Positions 1 to 22,313 of a DNA stretch of 64,000 nt are shown one piece after another. A model generated the notes under the pieces. It was not told the DNA's origin. It worked only from the letters and a program-made list of their open reading frames with translations, and did not search any database. Each line of letters begins with the position of its first letter. The first letter of the stretch is position 1. The position numbers and the translations under genes are program-made. Origin of the DNA: Azorinus chamasolen (Eukaryota; Mollusca; Bivalvia; Cardiida; Solecurtidae). Location of the stretch: the NCBI GenBank assembly GCA_963576725.1, contig OY755252.1, forward strand, positions 40,180,599 through 40,244,598. Reading direction: 5' to 3'.

Positions 1-17
1 GAAAGTGTTTTCAGAGG

Positions 18-150
18 ACCAGATAAAACATTTTCAAGAATCTCCACCAAACCCTATGTTGTGACATTAGAACTGTCTCAAAGAGTTTGGTAGAGAAATG
101 ACAATTTTAGTATTTGAGTAAGCACATTTATCTGTTCCTCTGCAACATAA
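18..150. mobile_element. Degraded family E MITE
   Basis: Has the arms tctccaccaaaccctatgtt and the tail gataaaacattttcaag seen in intact E copies at 4002 and 35713, but the second arm is shortened and diverged. Confidence 0.6.
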
Positions 151-179
151 AAGAGAAAGAGAATTGGTATCCGAATACA

Positions 180-402
180 TTATCCCATTCTCTCATATTA
201 ATGCCTTTTGAAGCCTCTATAAACTTTCTGAAACCATTGTGATAAATAGAGCATTTTCTTCATAGGAGCAAATGCTCTATTTATCACAATGGTTTCAAAA
301 CTACACAATTATAAAATGTTCCTTTTCTCTGGTAAATGCCCCTTTTCGGCAGATTCATTCAAAGAGTTTGGGTCTAAAAATAGAATATGCGGGAATGGGT
401 TA
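180..402 (+). mobile_element. Family A MITE
   Basis: Hairpin gaaaccattgtgataaatag / ctatttatcacaatggtttc around 231-297. One arm has lost the perfect apex (gcattttcttcataggagc). Outer ends are catt(c)tctcata and gggaatgggtta. Confidence 0.75.
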
Positions 403-458
403 TTAGGGTGTCAGGGAGAAACTAACGATGTAAGTACCTTGTACAACTACTCAGTTAC

Positions 459-11350
<10,892 letters not shown>

Positions 11351-11599
11351 CAGGGCCGTACCCAGAAATTTTTGTCTGGGGGGGCCGAGTTGGGGAGGGT
11401 ACGGGAGGGGTGTCCCCTCCCGGTAGCCGAAATTTTTTTGGTATGTCGCATTGAATGGTGCAATTTCCTGCTATCTGGATCACTCTATCAATATATAATT
11501 TTATGTTATAATATAGGAAATCGGCTCCTTTTACACCTGGGTTTAGGTGCAGAGACTTAATACATGATGAATGATCACCAATGTTTCAATGTATGGACT

Positions 11600-11910
11600 T
11601 CGTACAAATCACCCTAACACAAAAGTTGTGATCAAGGCTAAAGTTTTTTGCCATTGACAGACAGACAGACGGACATGTGATCATGCCTTTTTTCCATTGG
11701 CAGACGTGATCTTGGTTAAAGTTTTTTGCCATTGACATACAGACAGACGGACATGTGATCATGCCTTTTTTCCATTGGCAGACGTGATCTTGGTTAAAGT
11801 TTTTTGCCATTGACAGACTGACTAAAGACTTTTGCCATTGACAGACAGGCAGACAGACATATGATTAAAGTTTTGCCTTTGACAAACAGACAGACATTTG
11901 ATCATGATTT
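11600..11910 (+). repeat. About 75 bp tandem repeat
   Basis: Units of aaagttttttgccattgaca, gacagacggacatgtgatca and tgccttttttccattggcag in two close copies plus decayed ones. An ORF across it on the minus strand is a by-product. Confidence 0.85.
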
Positions 11911-12293
11911 AAAAAAAATGCTATGGACAGACTCGGCATTATTAATCTCAGAACTAACATCTGCTTATGTCTTTCTGCAGAGTTATGCATGTTGATCTAC
12001 CAAGATTGGCAAGAACACAATTAAAAGTAATAAAGAAAACATTATTTTTGAAAATCATCTCCATTTATTTATTAAAATAAGAAAACATAAGTATATCAGT
12101 TGTCTATATAAATATATTTACTTTTAAAAGAAAATGACCATTCTTTTATTCATTGATCATAATGAAAATCCATTTGAATTTTCAAAATTAATTGATTTTA
12201 TGCAATATGGCTAAAAACTATTATTTTCAAGATTGGGTAAAGAAAAAAAAGATTTTCTGTAAGTAATAACTGAAATGTAAATACATAGATTAT

Positions 12294-12295
<2 letters not shown>

Positions 12296-12338
<43 letters not shown>
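12296..12338 (+). repeat. 43-base guanine run
   Basis: An unbroken run of 43 G, with potential for G-quadruplex. The assembled length is probably unreliable. Confidence 0.95.
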
Positions 12339-12340
<2 letters not shown>

Positions 12341-12482
12341 CTGAACATTACCAAATTATATAAAAAAGAAAAATATCCAAATAAATATACACTCAACTAA
12401 CCATAGCATCACACTAGTTCTTTCTTCTAAATGTGAAAACAACCCTGATCAAAACTACAAACATTAAATGTAACAGTTTAAC

Positions 12483-12530
12483 ACGAGGATCATGATGGCC
12501 CTTAATCGCTCACCTGGTTATAAGAGAAAT
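12483..12530 (+). mobile_element. Fragment of a tandem-cored (Helitron-like) element end
   Basis: cacgaggatcatgatggccc followed by ttaatcgctcacctggt, the same terminal sequence as the element at 48013. Confidence 0.65.
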
Positions 12531-13245
12531 ATGTATACATGTACAATGAAAAAGATATTCCATTTTTATCTTATTTTACAATAAAAGTTTCAGGGTTTTT
12601 TATTTGGCTATATTCCCAATGGCAAAAGGTGTGTTTTTCACCTATTTTTTAGGACAATCTCAATTTACAAAAATTAATTCATACTTTTTTATCATTCGGA
12701 ATGTTCGGAGTTATTCTTTCATTACTAGTTATTGATCAATACAGTAAAACGTTTATCGGTCGAAGTGCATACTGCTTAGCGTCTTGATATGTCACCCCCG
12801 TCCCCTCGTTTTGCGACATTGTCTCCACGCTCGAGTAATTTACATGCCACATGTAGTATTTGTGGACAACGTAGCAATTTGCATTTTGTCACGACTGGTT
12901 CCTGAACAATTTATTTGCTAAACTCAAGTATAGCGAAAACCGGAACCAACTCGTGATTGCGTAATTCGGGTGTTCTCCGCTGGGGATTACTCTGATTGGT
13001 CCATACCAAAATAGTCCAAGCGTAGACAGCATGACAGCGTGATAAAGGTGGTCTGTCTATGTGTAGAGAACTAACAGATAATCTCCCACAGGGAGGAAAA
13101 TATCGGTCACTAAAATAATTGCCATGGTAAAATTTCAAAACGGTAGGGAAAACTAAAAAGGGCCCATTAATAAAAATGGTATCTTGGCAGCCAGCTGGGG
13201 GGCCCGGGCCCCCAAGCCCCCCCACCTGGGTACGTGCCTGAATAA

Positions 13246-13725
13246 GGATTAACATACTAACATAACCTCATTTTAAGATTCAGTCATGTATATGTCTTGT
13301 TGCAATCAATCTATGGTGTAGATTCAATTAAAAGTCAGTTCCAAATATTCATGTCACTGATGATGTATGTGTTACAATGAAAAACATTTTTAACATGTAA
13401 TGGATACAAGTCCATTTAATTTTAACACGTTGCAAAATATCAGATGTTACCAACACTTGTGTCAGATCAAATGAAAACAATGTTTAGGCCTTTTCGTGGC
13501 AATTTTGAGAAAAACCTGTTTTAATAATTTGGGATTTTTTGCTCATTAAACTCAATGATTTGGAAAGCAATTTTTAGCATTTTAATCAAAAGTTGGTCAC
13601 TAGACTCTTATGGAATTGTTTTCTAAAAATTGGGACAAATGTTACAATGTAACTATTAAGTATTTTGCATTGGAAATGGGTCCTTTTAACGGACCCTTGT
13701 AGACGCAAGAAAAAGGCTTGATGTT
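13246..13725. other. Intergenic, no feature seen
   Basis: AT-rich, no open frame of note, no member of the named repeat families until the C copy at 13726. Confidence 0.4.
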
Positions 13726-13897
13726 ATGCCTTTACTCAATGAATATTCATGTAAGAAATAAAAATGGTATGAATATTAATCAGATTCATTTTTATAATGG
13801 CAGATCTTGATTAAAGGGCTCCAACATGAGCCATCGGATCTAGGTCTACTCTGTTTGCAAATGTTTAAAAAGGCATATTTATGGAGTGAAGGGTTAA
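13726..13897 (+). mobile_element. Family C MITE, shortened
   Basis: ctttactcaatgaatattcatg left end, atggagtgaaggg and TTAA (13894-13897) right end. Hairpin mostly lost on the left. Confidence 0.7.
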
Positions 13898-14290
13898 GCT
13901 TGTTGCCAATAGTCTGCAGTGATTGTTATTTAGACTGACTTTGTGATTTCTTTACAAATTAAGTTTCGTTTAATTGGTAAGTATTTGAAAGGTAATTGAT
14001 GTTTTCATTTTAAATCTAACATTGAATACTTGAATTTACTGTGACATCAATCTAGATTAACGCAAAAACAATTTGAATTTGTCTTTTTAACCCTTTACTC
14101 CATGAATATTCATGTAAGAAATTATAACATCATGAATATTATCATTAATTAGATTAACTGTTATAACAGCACATGGACACAGAAATGTTTTGTAGAATCA
14201 TAGCTATATTATATCATAAGCAAACAGAGCAGACCCTGATCAGATGGCTCCTGTAGGTCTACATGGCTTATGAGCTAGAGCTCGCTTTTA

Positions 14291-15908
14291 ATTATGTCTC
14301 CCCCCATATTTATATGGGGGAGACATATTGTTTTCGTGAGAGTTGTCTGTCTGTCCGTCTGTCTGTCTGTCCGTCTGTCCATCTGTCTGTCACACTTTTT
14401 GTCCGGACGATAACTTCAATATGCCTGATGCCAGTTGATTGAAACTTCATATATGGAAAGAGCATAATGAGAGGAAGTGTCATGCACAAGGTCCATAACT
14501 CTGGCTTCACAAATATTGGAGTTATTGCCCTTTGTAAAAAAAATCACACTTTTTTGTCCGGACGATAACTCCTATATGGCTCATGCCATTGGATTGAAAC
14601 TTCATATATGGAAAAATTATGACGAGAGGAAGTGTTATGCACAAGGTCCATAACTCTGGCTTCACTAATATTGGAGTTATTGCCCTTTGTAAAAAATATC
14701 ATAATTTTTTGTCCGGACAATAACTTCAATATGCCTGATGCCAGTTGATTGAAACTTCATATATGGAAAGAGCATAATGAGAGGAAGTGTCATGCACAAG
14801 GTCCATAACTCTGGCTTCACTAATATTGGAGTTATTGCCCTTTGTAAAAAATATCATAATTTTTTGTCCGGACAATAACTTCAATATGCCTGATGCCATT
14901 GGATTGAAACTTCATATATGAAAAGATCATAACGAGAGGAAGTGTCATGCAGAAGGTACATAACTCTGGCTTCACTAATATAGGAGTTATTGCCCTTTGT
15001 AAAAAAATCACTTTTTTGTCCGGACGATAACTTCTATATGGCTCATGCCATTGGATTGAAACTTCATATATGGAAAGATCATAACGAGAGGAAGTGTCAT
15101 GCACAAGGTCCATAACTCTGGCTTCACTAATATTGGAGTAATTGCCCTTTGTAAAAAAAATCACACTTTTTTGTCCGGACAATAACTTCAATATGCCTGA
15201 TGCCAGTTGATTGAAACTTCATATATGGAAAGATCATAACGAGAGGAAGTGTTATGCACAAGGTCCATAACTCTGGCTTCACTAATATAGGAGTTATTGC
15301 CCTTTGTAAAAACAATCACAATTTTTTGTCCAGACGATTACTCCTATGTGACACATGCCATTGGAGTTAAACTTCATACATGGAACGATCATAATAAGAA
15401 AAAGTGTCATGCATAAGATCCTTAACTCGAGCTTCAATAAATTTAGAGTTATTGCCCCTTGTACATTTGTTTAATTCTTTCTTGTCCGGACGATAACTCC
15501 TACATGGCTCTTGCCATCGTATTGAAACTTCATACATGGAAAGAGCATGATGAGAGAAAGTGTCATGAACAAGGGCCATAATTCTGGCTTCAATACTTTT
15601 GGAGTTATTGCCCTTTGTTACATTTTTTGGCTGATCAATAACTCCTGTTTGACTGATGCTATTGGAATGACATTTTATTTTTGGAAAGAGCATGATGAAA
15701 GTAAGTGTCATGCACAAGGGCCATAAATCTGGTATCAGTATTTTTGGAGTTATTAGCTGTTATCATTTTCTTCTTGAAAAATGTAGTGTGGAAAACGCAT
15801 AATGAGGGGAAGTGTCATTTATCAAGACCATAACATTTTTAGTGATTTCCCTTTACATATTGTTTTTATTAGAGGGGAGACATCCGTTTTTTTTACAAAA
15901 ACCTCTAG
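14291..15908. mobile_element. Tandem-cored element with about 155 bp units (pearl/Helentron-like)
   Basis: Starts with a terminal hairpin tgtctccccccatatttata / gggggagaca and a gtctgtctgtccg microsatellite, then eight clear units (tgtccggacgataactt at about 14400, 14556, 14710, 14866, 15018, 15174, 15328, 15484) and ends ggggagacatccgttt...aacctctagtt. The layout (terminal hairpin, microsatellite, tandem core) resembles non-autonomous Helitron-type 'pearl' elements of bivalves. The class is inference. Confidence 0.75.
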
Positions 15909-16104
15909 TTAGACAATTGTTTATAATGGGCATATGAACACATGAATCATATCTATATTCCATAAGCAAATAGTCTTACAGAGCAGACCCGGATAAGACA
16001 ATCTTACAGGAGCAGTCTGATCTGACTACTCTTAATTGCAAATATATCTCTATCAGATAAAGGCATTATTACTGGTAATCTTGTGTTTCATAACAGAAGA
16101 AAAC

Positions 16105-16394
16105 ATGCCAAGATCCAGGACAAGATCATATTCAAGGTCAAGATCTCCCAGCAGAGGTAGAAGATACAGTCGTAGCTACAGCAGAAGTAGAAGCAGGAGT
16201 GAGTCACCAGATGGCAACAGAGTGCATGTGGCTGACCTTGGCCTTGACCCCAATAAACGAGACATTGAGCGAGCATTTTCAAAATTTGGATCTGTGACTG
16301 ATATATGGGTAGCCAGAAATCCGCCATGTTTTGCATTTATAGTTTACAAGCGAAAGGAAGCAGCTGAAAGGGCCATAAAAGAAATGGATGGGAA
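16105..16394 (+). CDS. SR factor exon 1: N-terminal RS tract and most of RRM
   Basis: Codes residues 1-96. The open frame runs back to 16036, but the ATG at 16105 (MPRSRTRSYS) is preferred because upstream residues are hydrophobic and cross the probable acceptor. Donor AA|GTAAGT. Confidence 0.9.
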
Positions 16395-19300
16395 GTAAGT
16401 GGAAGCCATAACAAAACCTCTTCATGCCTTTAACCCTATTCTTTGTTTATTCCAAATTTCAGTACCTTTATATATATGAATATTCATTACCAAAACAGTT
16501 TTAATGATATATGGAAGGTGGAACATTTTAGCCATTTTAGAAAGTAAAGAATCAGATCTTTCAATTTTCATTAGCAAACAGAGCAGACCCTGATCAGACG
16601 GCTCCTATAGGAGCCTCTGATCTGGGTCTACTCTGTTTGCAAATGCGTAGAAAGGTGTATTTATGGAGTAAAAGAGTAACCCTTAACCTGATGAATATTA
16701 AAGTCAGAAATAATTATACATGTATCATGGATATTACTTGGCTAAGCCATTTGACACCTTTTTAACCTGCATTTTCAAATGGACTATTCCAAATTTTAAA
16801 CAGATCAAGCTTATACTGAATATTTAGGGATTTTTCTATAAAACATTGTAACACATCAAATAGTGCATACCCTGATGAGAGGGCTCCCCCAGGAGCCCTT
16901 TCATCTGGATCTACACTGTTTGCAAAGGATATTAGTGACTCGTGTCCAGCACTGTTAGGGTTAAACAGAAAAGATCAGGATCAGTCTCTGCATAGTTTGT
17001 TTATGGGATAATATAGATCTGATTCTACAGTTTCTGCCGTAGTGAAAAGTTCCCCTTTACTCATGGTATATAAATTCATCTAATTCATATTCATATATTC
17101 ATATTTCTTAATACATATTCATGAGGTAAAGAGTTATTTACCATTACAATTCCTACTATAACAGCCTTTTTTACGGTTTGATTCTATGATAACATAATCT
17201 CATTGCGTACAGTAGAACCAGCCATAAGCGACTGTTAGAAAGAGGTCTAAATCTGGGTCTTTAACCCTTTCCCTCATATAAACGTGTTTTCACGCATTTG
17301 CAAACAGAGTAGACCCAGATCAGACGACCCCTATAGGAGCCGTCTGATCAGGGTCTACTCTGTTTGCTAATAGAATTTGAAAGGTCTGTTTCTTTACTTT
17401 CTAAAATGGCTACAATTTTCCACTTTCCATATTTCATTATAACCATTTTATCCATGAATATTCAGTAGGTATTGAAATTTTGAATAAATATAGAACAGGG
17501 AAAAGTCGGAAATAATGAAAAAAGCTCCTACTCTGCCCTACATTAACCGTTTCCCTGTTGAAATAATTACAGCATGAATATTCATTAGCTGAAATTTTAT
17601 GATGGCATATGTACACAGGTATTAGAAGAAACTAGTCAGATCTATTATAATTTACACATCAAAGGATAATGTATTCATAGACCGTTATTAAAATTCATCT
17701 AATTAATATTCATGATGTATTAACTGCTTGAAAGAATATTCTTTAACCCTTTCCCTGTTCTGTATGTAGGCCAAATTTCAATACCTACCGAATATTCAAT
17801 AGGAAAAAGTTATAATGAAATATGGAAGGTGGAACATTGTAGACATTTTAGAAAGCAAAGAAACAGATCTATCAAATTTTATTAGCAAACAGAGCAGACC
17901 CTGGTCAGACGGCTCCTCTAGGAGCCGTCTGATCTGGGTCTTCTCTGTTTGCAAATGCGTGAAAACACGTTTATATGAGGGAAAGGGTTAAACCGTTTGG
18001 AATGGTTGTCATACATGATGTTGAACAAGTTAAAGAAATAATGCCATTAATCCATTACTCCATAAATGTGCCTTTTAGCACCTCTGCAAACAGAGTAGAC
18101 CCAGATCAGACAGTTCCTATAGATCAGATCTGTATATACGTGTACAGTAAAAGTCTCTATAATGGCCACTAAAATTACATCAAGTATGTTGTATTAAAGA
18201 CAGGTGGCTGCTTAAAGCAATGTGAAAGTAAAACTGAACGCTCCTATAGGAGCGTTCTCCATTCTGTTTTACTTTCACCTTGCTTTAAGCAGCCACCTGC
18301 CCTAAATACCAACTAATTAACACAATTTAGTGGTGGTTATAGAGAGGTTTTACTGTAATTAACACAATTTAGTGGTGGTTATAGAGAGGTTTTACACAAT
18401 TTAGTGATGGTTATAGAGAGGTTTTACTGTAGATCTAATTCTATAGTTTCTACAAGGATTAGAAATACCTGTGTTCATAAGACGTTATGAAAAATTATGT
18501 AATTGATGTCTTACATGAATATTCATTTAGTGATGGGTAAAACATATTTGGGATTATTATCGTCTTCACAGGGTCATATGCGGCAGCAGAATTCGTTGTT
18601 CTTGGGCCAGGCCTCGAACTCGTGGAAGAAGGAAGTCTGGATTTGATGGAAGTCTTCGATGCTATCAGTGTGGAGAAAAGGGACACTTCTCTCGTGATTG
18701 TGATGAGATTTGGAAACAGCGGCGAAAGCAGAGAGAAAGAAGAAGGTACAATATTCCGTCGATGTTTTGTCATTTTCTGTATATTTGTAGTATGTTTTTT
18801 TTCTCAGACTTGTTTGTGAAACTATAGGCTGTGTTGTTTGACTGTGTTTCATAAGTATCACATTATTGTTATTACAGTGAAACCGTTGTGTACTAGTGGG
18901 CCATAGTGGCCGTGTAATAAATGAACATGGGTGGCTGTAACCAGGAGCCATACATAACATATTGAAATACGAAAATAGTAATTTCTACACCAAACCTTTA
19001 GTTGTAAAGAAATAAAGAGCTTCTTGGAAAGGATTTAACCCTTTGAATATTGATACTAGGAGTTAATACATTCCCTCATATTGACACCTTTTCAGGGTTT
19101 TCCCTTGACCCCTTCAAAAAGACCAATTTGAGGGTCCTCTTGACCCCCCCCCCTCTCTAAGTAAAGAACAGACCCTCTTAATTTTGAGGGTTATTTGTAA
19201 ATTTAACCCTTTCCCTCATATTGATGACTTTTGATGACTCTGTAAAAGTCACTTTGTGAAACCATTGTGACCGGTATTTATCACAATGGTTTCAAACTAC

Positions 19301-22278
19301 AAAATTCTAAAAAAAATCCTTTTCTCTTGTTAATGCTCCTTTTCGGTAGATTTATTCAAAGAGGTTGTATCTAAATATAGCCTATGAGGGAAAAGGTTAA
19401 GGGACATTTCAATAGAAAAAGGGGGTCAGGGAAAACCCTGCCTTTTGACACCTCTGTAAAAGTCACTTTTTTTAAACCATTGTGATAATATTTAGCACAA
19501 CGGTTTCAAAACTATACCATTCTAAAAATGTTCCTATTTTCTAGTAAATGTTCCTTTGCAGTAGATTTATTCAAAGAGGTTGGGTCTAAAAAAAATGTCT
19601 ATACTGGAAAGGGTTAAGTAAACTAAAAGATGTATCCAAATTTATCACAGAAGAAAACTTTGTATGACAAACAGTGCAAACCCTGACACGGCCTGTTTGC
19701 ATACTTAGTCCTTGCACATTAAGGGTAAACTAGATAAAGACACGTATTTGTGTATTTGCAAACTGTGTAGACCCAGATCAGATACTGTATGAACTGTGTT
19801 ATCAGAGTCTACTCTGTTTGCTTATGAAATAAAATAGATCTGATTCTATAATTACATAAAAAATGGCTAATTAATATTCATAGAGTCGTTATTTCTTGAA
19901 TGAATATTCATTAAGTATAAAGTGTGTATGTGTTCTTGTGAATAGTATTGTACATGTATGATATATTTACATTGTAATGTAAATGTTAACCCACTACCCA
20001 GTGAATATTAACGTAAAAAATTCTATATTGGCCTATAATGGCATATGAATCGAGAGAGTTTTGGCTTTGGCAGAAATTGTAGAATCAGATCTATATTATT
20101 TCATAAGCAAACAGAGCAGACCCTACAGGAGCTGTCTTATCTGGGTCTGCTCCATTTGCAAATGTATAAAAATTTGTCTCTATAATAGGTTAACCCTGTA
20201 CCTCATGTATATTCATATATAGACGTGTTTTTTACTTTATACATATTATTAGCCCATGTTTTCTATCAGGAAAATGGTAATGGTAGTAAAGAAAGATTAT
20301 GGTATGGTCTATGGGGAAGTTTGTAAAAGCATCTGTGATTGGTTGTTTGAATGGAGGAAAAGCCAATGAATGGAAGGCTTGCATTGGTAATTGGTGGTGA
20401 TATATCAGTCCATATGCTGATTGGATTGTTGAAAATGGTTCCTTTAGGTAGTATGACTTGGACAAGGAACGAGGTATGTACATGATGTCTTTGCAGGGAA
20501 GTTTTACCTATTTTGATGATTTAACCCTTTCCCTATTCAATATTTGTGTTAGAAAATAATGACAGCACAAATATTTATTAGCTGAATTTTTATCATGTAA
20601 ACTTTTTATGGAAATTTGTTTGCTTCAACAAAAACTGTAGAGTCAGATCTATATCTTGTCAAACGCAAACCGCTTTTGTTGCTTTTTTGTGCCTTTGTAA
20701 ACAGACTAGACCCAGATCAGATGTCCCCCACAGGAGCTATCTGATTAGAGCTGGTCTGTTTGCTTATGGAATAATATACATTTCCGACATGACCAGATTT
20801 TCTCCTGTTCACATGCAATTATAAAAATTCAGGTAATATATATTCATAGTCCTTATTCCTTTACATGAATATTCTAATATCACCAATATGAGAATTCATA
20901 AAACTTGAATCATAAAACTATTTTCAGTACCTTAAAGGCAGACATCAGAATATGGCCAAACATTCATGTGTACATTTGCCATTATAGAAATTAATTTGAT
21001 CAATATTCAAGATGTCATTATTTCTTTCATATATATTCATGAAGTAAAGGGTTAAAACTTGTGTCTGTCACTATGATATTCATGTACAGTAAAACCTCTC
21101 TATAACAACCACTAATTTACATCAAGTATTTTGTTTTAAAGGCAGGTGGCTGCTTAAAGCAAGTTGAAAGTAAAACAGAACGCTCCTATGGGAGCGTTCT
21201 GTTTTACTTTCACCTTGCTTTAAACAGCCACCTGCTCTAAATACCAACTAATTAACACAATTTAGTGGTCGTTATAGAGAGGTTTTACTGTACATGCATA
21301 TCATATCCATTGTGTTTTACCTGTGATCCAGCCAATTTAATCCTTTACCCAATTGAAGTGTCTTTTGACACCGTGTGCAAACAGGGTAGACCCTAATGAA
21401 ACTGCTCCTGTTGGAGTCATTTGATCAGGGTCTGCTCACTTTGCATATTAGATAATATAGATCTAAGTCTACAGTTTAATACAGCATTTAGCTATTCAAT
21501 ACAGGGGTATTTATGATGTCATTATTTCGTATATGAATATTCATCAGACAGGTAAAGGATTACAGCTTCTCCTGTCTATCCTGTCCAAACAGACATTTGT
21601 AGTAAATTGTACACAGCTTTGATCCAAATCAGATCTAATACCAGAAGGTATTTAATCATGATCCAAGCTGTTTGCAATTTATCCTCTTTTTTATGCCCTC
21701 AAGATACTAGACACTTTATACTTGGCACATATACTCATCTCATGAAGCTACAGCTTTTGTGTTGTGTCCTGTCAAGGTCTTACGAGGAGGTCAAAGGTCA
21801 AACTATTATTTGGTGGGGGCATAGTTTTTCACAAACACAGCTTGTTTATTTTTAACCCTTTACTGCATCTGATCTGTGTCTATTCTGTTATCAAAGGCAT
21901 AGAAAAGCATATTTATGGAGTAAAGTGAAAAAGGTCTATCCTACAGATAAAGGTGCATACTGAAAATACTAAAATCATCATTTCTCCACCAAACCCTATG
22001 TTGTGACCAGTCTTTAGAATCACCTCGAAAGATGATTCTAAAGAGTGGTCACAACAAAGGGTTTGGTGGAGAACTTATACTTGAAAATATTTTAATTTAC
22101 GCATCTTATCTGGAGCTCAGTTTCATACCATTAGAAGTGGAAACATATTCAATATAAAACATTGGTTGGGCATGGGATAGTCGCATATGGTATTTAGCTT
22201 GCATTGTTGTTAACCTCGCGTTGTTGACTCTCATTGCACATGTACCGTATGATCTACTTGGTTGTTTTTTTGGGGGTT

Positions 22279-22313
<35 letters not shown>

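Larger units (their letters stand above)
11351..13240. mobile_element. Candidate TIR element, 1890 bp, flanked by AATAA
   Basis: CAGGGCCGTACCCAG at the left and CTGGGTACGTGCCTG at the right are near inverse copies. Directly outside both is AATAA (11346-11350, 13241-13245). Both ends continue into G-rich stretches reading toward the interior. Superfamily not assigned. Confidence 0.6.
18047..18540 (-). mobile_element. Family C MITE, reversed, hosting family D
   Basis: TTAA 18047-18050, tccattactccataaatgtg. The hairpin is cut at cctatagatcagatctgta by the D element at 18145, and resumes at 18433 to a ttcatttagtgatggg end. Confidence 0.7.
19063..19617 (+). mobile_element. Family A MITE, outermost of a three-layer nest
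   Basis: TTAA 19063-19066 with cattccctcatattgacacc, resuming at 19441 with ccttttgacacctctg, to TTAA 19614-19617. Confidence 0.85.

Noticed and set aside
14310..15717. Series of ORFs across the 155 bp repeats
   Set aside because: Same short peptide repeated in each unit of a tandem array. A shadow of non-coding repeat.
18574..18960. 128-codon minus-strand ORF over the SR factor exon 2
   Set aside because: Antisense shadow. The plus strand encodes a CCHC knuckle with correct splice sites.
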